A stretch of DNA of 64,000 bases, from the NCBI GenBank assembly GCA_030248215.1, contig JASANG010001564.1, positions 248,001 through 312,000 on the forward strand, written 5' to 3'. The notes under the pieces were generated by a model. That model did no database searches. It was not told where the DNA came from and was given only the letters and a program-made list of their open reading frames with translations. The translations under genes and the position numbers were made by a program. Of this stretch, positions 56,882 through 64,000 are shown piece by piece. The DNA is from Enoplolaimus lenunculus (Eukaryota; Nematoda; Enoplea; Enoplida; Thoracostomopsidae). The number at the start of each line of letters is the position of its first letter. Positions within the stretch are counted from its first letter, which is position 1.

Positions 56882-57240
56882 AATGCCGTTTAAATTCAGT
56901 GAAAAAAACTGTATCCTAATTTTTTTTCGATATTTTGAATTAAAAATTGTCTCACAAAATGTTGTTTGTTTTTAATAATATTGTTACAAAACTCATATAT
57001 ATACATGTTTCACAATCATTATTAATATTTGATGCGTTTGACGTGCATGCATTAGATACGTTTCGGTTTTAGAGCCAGACGAGAAGAGGTTGTTGTCTCA
57101 GGAAATTGGCCAGCTCAATTGAGTAAACGATAGAAAACAAACCAAATATATATTTTCATTTGTACGTAACAATTAATTTATAAACAAATTATTTGCATAC
57201 AAAATTCAACGAGACTTTTTGTCAACCTTAATAATAAGTA

Positions 57241-57393
57241 GACCTGTAGCCAGGCCAGCATGATAGGAGGCTAAACATTTTTCACGAAGGGTATACAAGG
57301 GTGTTTGATGACTTACAACAAGCAGCGTTGATTATGTTCTTTTGGGGCCAAAATTATTACAGGGGGCTGAGTCTCGTAATGGCTACGGGTCCG
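57241..57393. repeat. Family A element, near complete
   Basis: GACCTGTAGCCAGGCCAGC at the left, GGTATACAAGGGTGTTTGAT, TTTTGGGGCCAAAATTATT and right end AATGGCTACGGGTCC. Confidence 0.75.
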
Positions 57394-58406
57394 TATCAAG
57401 AGACAAAATACAAAAACTATGTACAAACATGTATTACAGTTTACAAAATTACAAATATATTTGACGCATACAAATTTTTTTGGGTGAGTATGAACTATTA
57501 TCTCATGCCCACAAAGCGTAATTCTAAACCTAAGCCTAAATGTAAGAATGATCAACTAAGTTTCTAACTGCACAGTCGTTCTATCTCTCAGTAGGCAGTC
57601 CAGTATAATTACGATGGCTCTGTTTATGGAACTACTTGAAAGTTTAAGCGGTCAAAATGCCTTTAATAATTTAAAATTTTGAACCGCCGTGAAATCGTTT
57701 GCGTTCAATGAATAGGCAACAGCACTACGTATAAAGATTTAGACACTATTATTTATTAGCTGTAACTTTTCGTCAACACTGACACGTGTCTGACCTAATA
57801 ATTGTAAGCGTTTGCTTTGTCTGTGTTGGATATAACTTAACATTTATTAACGCTTGAAGCCTTGGATAGCGCTTTGGTTAATTTATACATAAATGTAGTA
57901 GGAAAGAGAATTTAGGGCACGTTTTGCTCTCCCACGCAAACAAACTTCCCCACATTAAGAATATTTTTACAATTCGGTTCTCAGGGAGGTTGCCGCCTCC
58001 CCTGAAAGCCCCGCAAGCGTAGGCGACCCCAAGAAAAATGAGCGTTGTTGCCCGCAAAAAATTTCAAACGAAGTGTTTCTGGCGTTCTAGTATGAGAACT
58101 GCTTAGTGCAGGAGGCTTGGGGGGGCGACAATGCTGTTATTGGAAAGTTAAAAAGTGTGGGTACTAACACTACATAGTCAGACGTTCTACTGCAAACGTT
58201 CTTTGTACTATATTGACAGCAGAAAAAGAACTGGAAGTCCCCCACATTTCAATTGTGTGTTATAGGTAAGTTAAAAAAGTGATAAGTTCAACACACCAAG
58301 AAATATTAAGGTCAAGATTCAAAAGGTCACATCCTGCTTGTTCGAAATTTTCAACAAAAACAGTTTCGAAGTGTAACATATCAGCACCATAATCATTAAC
58401 AGATTG

Positions 58407-58625
58407 TACACTGCAAAAAATGGTGCGTCAAATTGACTCTCTGCGAAACAGGTTTTCCGGCACTACACAAAGTGAGTCAAATTCGACTCCGCCAAAGTCA
58501 AATTCGACTCACTGTGCGGGTGTGTCGAAGTTGACTCGTGTGGAGTCGAATTTGACTCACTTTGTGTAGTACGGAAAAGCCTGTTTTCGAGAGAGTCAAT
58601 TTGACACAACATTTTTGACAGTGTA
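58407..58625. repeat. Full-length palindromic foldback element, family G, second copy
   Basis: TACACTGCAAAAAATGGTGC at the left is mirrored by CAACATTTTTGACAGTGTA at the right, with TCAAATTGACTCTCTGCGAA and GAGTCGAATTTGACTCACTT blocks mirrored inward. TA borders match the first copy. Confidence 0.8.
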
Positions 58626-59678
58626 GAGGAAACAAGAAGAATCTTTGAAATGTATTATGTTATATGATCAAAAGTTTCCAAAATCCCAAGCTTTAGTCTA
58701 AGCTTAAGCGATAGTCTGTGTGTCTAAACCCAAGCGTTAACATCTCAATCTAAAATTCTAAAGTCTAAAACTATGTGCAATTCTAATCCAGATCCTGATT
58801 GTTAAGCATATATTGGTTCTGTATTAGCTCAATACCAGTTTTGAAGTATAGCTTCATGCGAATCATCGGATTCCTTACAGGATAGGGCCAAGTGTTAAAC
58901 CTGCTGCGCCCCTGTTTGACCTCCAAGAAAAGTCAGCACGGCGTCTGTTGGTTTACCCACAGCTTCATTGCATTGTCCGCTAACTGAACTACCGTTCAAT
59001 TCAACCTGACGTTGAAATTTATCACTCACGGACTATAGGGCACGTGCCGAGCAATATTTGAATGATGAACTATTATCGAAACCTAAAACACTATTCTAAA
59101 CTGTCGCTCAACGATTAATGCGCTCCTGCTCTGGAGACCACGAGAGCTTATGACATAAAACTCAATTGTTCCTTTGGGAATTCAAAGCCAAGAATTCAAA
59201 TTTAAGCAAGCCACAATCGGCGTTAGCTTATAATTTTGGACGAGTTAGTGAGCGCAGGTATCGGTAACGCGAGTGAGATTTAATTCCAAACATTTTGCAA
59301 AATATGCTTAAACCAGGATCATTCTATTAATAACTCAGCGAGTTAATTGATGTTTCACTGAAGAAGTATACTATATATAGCTTTGCCAAAGTGTTAGCCA
59401 TTTTTCTTATATTTCAAAAACAAGAATTAGAAAAATTTACTAAAGGCTTGAAAATGTTCTCAAGTAAAACATCTGCACACTAGTTTTCGTTCTACTTGCC
59501 GTAAATATATGCTTGGCAGCAGCGTACCCTGGGTTTCATTTCGCTGTGGCATACCTAATGTTGTTTGGAAGCCAAAAAATTATTTGTATTCTATAGTATT
59601 CCGAAAATTATTCAGAATCTTATTAAGTGTTTTTGTCCTTGTTACAAAAAAATTTCAGACGATACAACCTTTACCCTA

Positions 59679-59681
<3 letters not shown>

Positions 59682-59732
<51 letters not shown>

Positions 59733-59785
59733 TATATGTATAAATATGTATATGTATATATATATATTTATATATGTATATTTAA

Positions 59786-59817
<32 letters not shown>

Positions 59818-59822
59818 ATAAA
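59682..59822. repeat. (AT)n microsatellite
   Basis: About 140 bp of almost pure TA repeats, interrupted by TGTA and TTTA words. Confidence 0.95.
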
Positions 59823-61061
59823 TTATACGCCCAAAATTTGCGGTCGGTATAACTGTTTAACTCAACCATTTATGATTTTAATTTTTCAATTTTTAACCAA
59901 TAAATCTCTACAAATATAGAATGAAATCAATCACGATAACTTATGTAAACCAGCCGATTGCAAGAAAAGCAATATAGCTTTAGCTGTCTGGTTGAATTAG
60001 CTTATCCATAACATTAATGCAAACACTTCAAAAAAACACAAATTATAACGTTGAAATTTAAATTTTTTGTTAACTTTTTGAGTTCTTTTCAATGTCACGA
60101 GTGTCAAATTTTACCCGCTGTTTGACAACGATTTGATTCAACGTATTGGCGTAGCTGTAATTTTGATTTTAGTCATACCGAAGCTTGAAGGTTGAATACA
60201 AAGGTTAACAATGCATTTGGAGGCGGCATTTTTGCGTTACAATTTGAAACCATTGTCACAACAATGGAAAGTTTACTATCAGTATGTAGGATTTCATTTC
60301 GGCAAAGTATAACAAATTTTATTCCGTATAAGACGCAAACCAAACATCATTTTTTACTTTTTCTAAAATTGCCGAAGGTACATATATAGGCATTTATGCC
60401 ATATGCTTATGCTTTATGCTTTTATATCCAAGGCTACTTCTAAACGCGTTTATTTTCCATGAAATTTCGGGAAGGTCTCTTGAATGCCGTCGCATGTACG
60501 GCCCCGTTTCATATATACATACACAACTGCATATATCCATAACAAGGGAAATGAGCAAAGGGCCTGACGAGCACGTGCCTTGAAAAGGAATCAAAGAACA
60601 GGGAACGTTTGATTGACACATCGCGTGTGTTCAAAAGACAGGATACTGTCGTTGAATTTTAATTGCAAAGCGTTGTGTCACAGCCACCAAAAGTTATTTC
60701 CGACATTTCAAAAGCTATTCTAGGTTCCAGATCCGGTGTTAGCTTTGTGAAGGAAACGGGTTCAAGAAATAATCAATATTCGTTGCAACGAAAACACGAC
60801 AGGAGCGTTTCAGATTTGAATGACACGGCAAAGTTGAGTTTTTAACCCGGGGGGGGGCGGCGAAAGACTTGATGTAGCACCGATACCCTGATGTGCTACG
60901 CAAGTCAAAAAATTTCTGTTTACAAATTATTTAATGTTGCACTACTGCTGCAATTCAAGTGCGTTGTTATACCGCGTCGAATGACGCTACATAAATTCGG
61001 ACGGCATTAAAATAGTCCAAAAAGTATTGGGGGGACGGCCCATGTAAAGAGATCAGGGGTC

Positions 61062-61199
61062 GAAACTTTTTCCTGCGGGTCTGGTATAGAGTAAGCTTAA
61101 GCTTTAGACTAATTGATTTGTTTAGACTTAGTGTTTAAGCTCTTTCATACGCTTAGGCTTGAACATATGCTTATACTACTGTTCTGCTGCTGTTCTATA
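61062..61199. repeat. Family B element, reverse orientation
   Basis: GATCAGGGGTCGAAACTTTT at the left, AGTAAGCTTAAGCTTTAGAC, CGCTTAGGCTTGAACATATG and TACTGTTCTGCTGCTGTTCT at the right. Confidence 0.6.
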
Positions 61200-62607
61200 C
61201 GTTGTCAGGGGTCAGGAAGGGTTGTATCCTAAAATTGAATGTGTATTGTGGAGGGTGGTTTCCGCACAGTTTTTTTGACTAAATTTTATCGGCTCTTGTA
61301 CACTTCTCTCGTAGGCTCCCCCGAAGAAGCGTGGGCTTACAATTAGGAAAGATTTGCCTATGCCTAAGCGAATACGCCTTTGCCTAATTCTAAACCTTAA
61401 ATGTTAATTAATATGTTAATTTTTTTCTCAAGTACAGTTCCATCACATTTTCGTTTAGGCTTTAAGAGTAGAAGACCCACACCTACGCCAAAGGTTTTGC
61501 TTAAGCTTTTCCCAAGATTAAGCCTACGTCTAAGCTTTAAGCTAAGCTTTCGCTCGACGATAACTGCGGAAAAAGTATACAAGAACTTTAAGACACACCA
61601 ACCATGAAACGATATCACGACAATTCAACGACCGACTCTTTTCAATCTGAAATTTCATCGGCTCGACATTTCATTACCCATCAATACTCCTTAGGTCTTA
61701 GGCTTTGGCTTACCAAATTGTCCGGCGACGAATAGTGGTAGATTCCCATGACACATACTAGAAGCAGAACTAGTTATCAGTAAAATTGCGAACTCAAATC
61801 CCACCTCAACCCAGGCAAACACTTCGTTGAAGACTCTATATATAGTACTGTTTAGTTTAACATTGCACTTTACACGTTTTACTTATCAATACCTGTTACT
61901 GTTTCAACTCAATTTGAAGTTAAATATTCAATTCGTCCATAAATTTTTTAGAAAACAATATATTTCAAATTTTGTTATTTTGCAAGCAGAGGTCGAAGCC
62001 AGGAGTTGACTTCGGAGTAGAATTTAGCCACATGCCCATATTTTTAACCCTTAGGATGTAGAAGGTTATTGTAAAACCTGTCAAAAGTGTTTTTCTTGTC
62101 TCTTCAGAAATTTCGCGAGAGGATATATCCCGTCTCTGTCTCCGGTTGTGTATATACACCGTCGTGTCGACTACCATTGTTTATAAACGTAAACTACGTA
62201 CACTGCTAACCGTTAAATATATACCCATTTTATTGTTGAAACTGAATAGCGACAGGTGAATATTCCGTAAATTTTAGCAGATTTTTGAGTCAAAACTTGA
62301 CTAAAACCACAAAATATTTAATTTTTACAATTCAATGCACTCTTTCGGGGTTGTTTTTGCAACAATAGGTCTTTGTTTACAAAATAACACAATATTATCT
62401 ATTTGATATTAAATAAAATTAGTCAACATGGTAGCAATATTTACAACTGCGCTAACATATTTCGCGTATAAAAGCCAGAACGCAAATTAAAATTTTTAAG
62501 AACAATATATAAACAAACAAAACTAACTCTTGAAACTATACATATTAATAAAATTTTTTTCATACATTTAATTTGCATACGTGCAAAAATTCAGCTAAAA
62601 CGTTACC

Positions 62608-62648
62608 CAAAATACGTATGTAGGGCGCTCCAGCTTTAACTATATAGA
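62608..62648. repeat. 40 bp dispersed word, copy 2
   Basis: AAAATACGTATGTAGGGCGC then TCCAGCTTTAACTATATAG, matching 42752-42792. Confidence 0.5.
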
Positions 62649-63076
62649 CTGGAACGATTTTGATACGTAATTTAGTTATCTTTCCAACAAAACTTTCATT
62701 AAACTGATTGTTGCTACACTTCGATAAATTTCGCACGTATATTTATCTATTGGTAATACTGGTAAGGCCATTATCTGTACGTCGTCCTGGTTTAACGACA
62801 AATGTTAACTGAGTACTAAAATTGATACACATTAGCAGGTTTCGACAGTCTAAAGTTATGCCCGCACGTGCGTCGCATAGCACATTATCGCAAACTAAAT
62901 TGCCCGATAAACTAAATTATTTCAAAGCCTAAAATTCAAAACTATTCTAGACGGTCACAGATGAACAGTCAATTGGTTTTGGCCACTAAATTCAATAGAC
63001 ATTTACTATTTTATAGACCCAAGGATGACCGCAGAAAGATAAAAGCCGAAGTGGACCAAGATATTGCTCAACGATA

Positions 63077-63505
63077 TGTACTGTAGTGACCCGAATAAGA
63101 GGGGGGAGGTAATAAAAAGGAGTTCCCACGTATCTCTAATATAAAAGTTCGTAAGCATATTGAGCCCTTAAACCCAAATTAGAATGCATAAATGTCAATT
63201 ATCCCTAATTGTAGCGGATAAATGACTCCGAGGCCAAATAAAGTTGAGTTCGAAACTTTAAAGCGTACGTAAGTTTTGAAAGTAACATTCCAAAACACAA
63301 CCTTGTATTATCGCTGAACCTTGTTTATGCAAGGTAAAAAACAGTTTATTCACTGGATAGCTGCAATGCCGGATATATATCAGCAACAAAAGGGTGGCGG
63401 AGGGTGGATTACAAATAAATAACAGTTCGTAGCCAAATAACAGGGTGTATCATCTCGAGAGCCAAATAAATATCGGCCCCCCTCTTATTAGGGTCACTAG
63501 AGTAC
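63077..63505. repeat. Family L element, complete, 429 bp
   Basis: GTACTGTAGTGACCCGAATA at the left is mirrored by TATTAGGGTCACTAGAGTAC at the right, then GAGGGGGG/CCCCCCTC just inside. The interior matches 23281-23577 in the opposite orientation. Confidence 0.8.
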
Positions 63506-63750
63506 GTCTAAAAATCGAATTGTAGAACTATATACAATATACCAGGATTTTAAGAAAAACTGGTAAAAATTGGATAGCATAAACTTAATTGGGACTGAAC
63601 GAATAAATATCCTATTCAGAATACGATCAAATTCATCCATATAATGCCCAAAACCGCTTTACAGTAACAGTATATTTTACGCGTAGAGTATGACACGCGA
63701 CCCGAGTCACATCTTACAACGATGTAGTATCACGCGGACCATATTTTATG

Positions 63751-63919
63751 CGGCCCGTAGCCAAGCGGAGTGGGATCAGAGGCTGCTCAGCGCTCCCCCT
63801 GGGAAAATTTTACCCCCCATCGAAAATTTTCAACCTTGCTTGTAAGTTATCGAAAACCTTTCTATGTCCATCCTGAAAAAATTTTACCTCCTAGCACGAT
63901 GAGCTGGCTAAGGGCCTGA
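63751..63919. repeat. Family A element, reverse orientation
   Basis: CGGCCCGTAGCCAAGCGG at the left, CTTGCTTGTAAGTTATCGAA inside, GAGCTGGCTAAGGGCCTG at the right. Confidence 0.75.
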
Positions 63920-64000
63920 TTTTATGTTACCCTACCCCTAATTGAGGAGGAACTACCGCGTGCACTTGTCTGGGTAGAATGTATCTAATACTCCGTCCTC

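Larger units (their letters stand above)
48506..64000 (-). other. Presumed Dlx intron (and beyond), at least 15.5 kb
   Basis: I looked on the minus strand for the upstream homeobox exon and its donor and did not find it, so this stretch is probably intronic. It contains family A copies (49460, 57241, 63751), B (51190, 61062), G (58407), L (63077), a 63 bp tandem array, a foldback at 56762, simple repeats and a G-run at 53423. No other supported gene. Confidence 0.45.

Noticed and set aside
59565-59852. 95-residue frame with long Ile-Tyr runs
   Set aside because: It is the translation of an (AT)n microsatellite.
1-64000. Retroviral, LTR or Polinton remnants, and LINE reverse transcriptase
   Set aside because: No open frame shows the polymerase, integrase, capsid or envelope motifs I know, and I saw no long direct terminal repeats.

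Overview
The window is animal nuclear DNA. It is AT-rich, intron-bearing and crowded with short non-autonomous repeats. A Dlx/Distal-less homeobox exon, an initiator tRNA and a JAKMIP-like coiled-coil gene point to a bilaterian. The compact yet MITE-rich texture would suit an ascidian tunicate, but that is an inference from texture and not proven. I see no bacterial, plastid or viral segments and no CRISPR array.

Layout. (1) 106-2674, plus strand: a two-exon gene for a secreted or surface-anchored protein with an N-terminal degenerate repeat, basic cleavage-like sites, scattered cysteines, several N-glycosylation sequons, a Thr-rich stalk and a hydrophobic tail. (2) 4620-24938, minus strand: a 12-exon coiled-coil gene in which every intron is phase 0. 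Its middle and 3' exons align by recall with the JAKMIP family (NELLEF core, a conserved IPDL-like block, overall length near 820 residues). Its first coding exon carries seven 11-residue repeats. (3) 11954-12025, plus strand: a complete initiator tRNA-Met lying antisense in intron 4 of that gene. (4) 24939-35930: intergenic, mostly repeat remnants. (5) 35931-38119, plus strand: a three-exon gene for a 173-residue secreted protein with 20 cysteines, all introns phase 1. (6) 38120-46499: intergenic, dense MITEs. (7) 46562-48505, minus strand: the last coding exon of a Dlx gene, starting exactly at the family's conserved intron inside homeodomain helix 3, with an exceptionally long low-complexity C-terminus. 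(8) 48506-64000: probably Dlx intron, because I could not find the preceding homeobox exon.

Repeats. At least ten short element families recur. They include a roughly 150-170 bp family ending in GGCCCGTAGCCAG-type terminal inverted repeats, a family with AGGGCCGGAAC ends and an internal CCTAAG hexamer tract, a near-perfect palindrome family (two copies), and smaller families. There are also a tandem array of roughly 150-170 bp units, a 63 bp tandem array, tRNA-derived SINE-like pieces and an (AT)n tract.

The genes do not form an obvious pathway. I found no convincing new multi-gene system. The most informative items are the exact 33 bp periodicity of GGCGCC sites in a coding exon, the complete phase-0 gene architecture, the Cys-rich secreted protein, and the very long Dlx tail.
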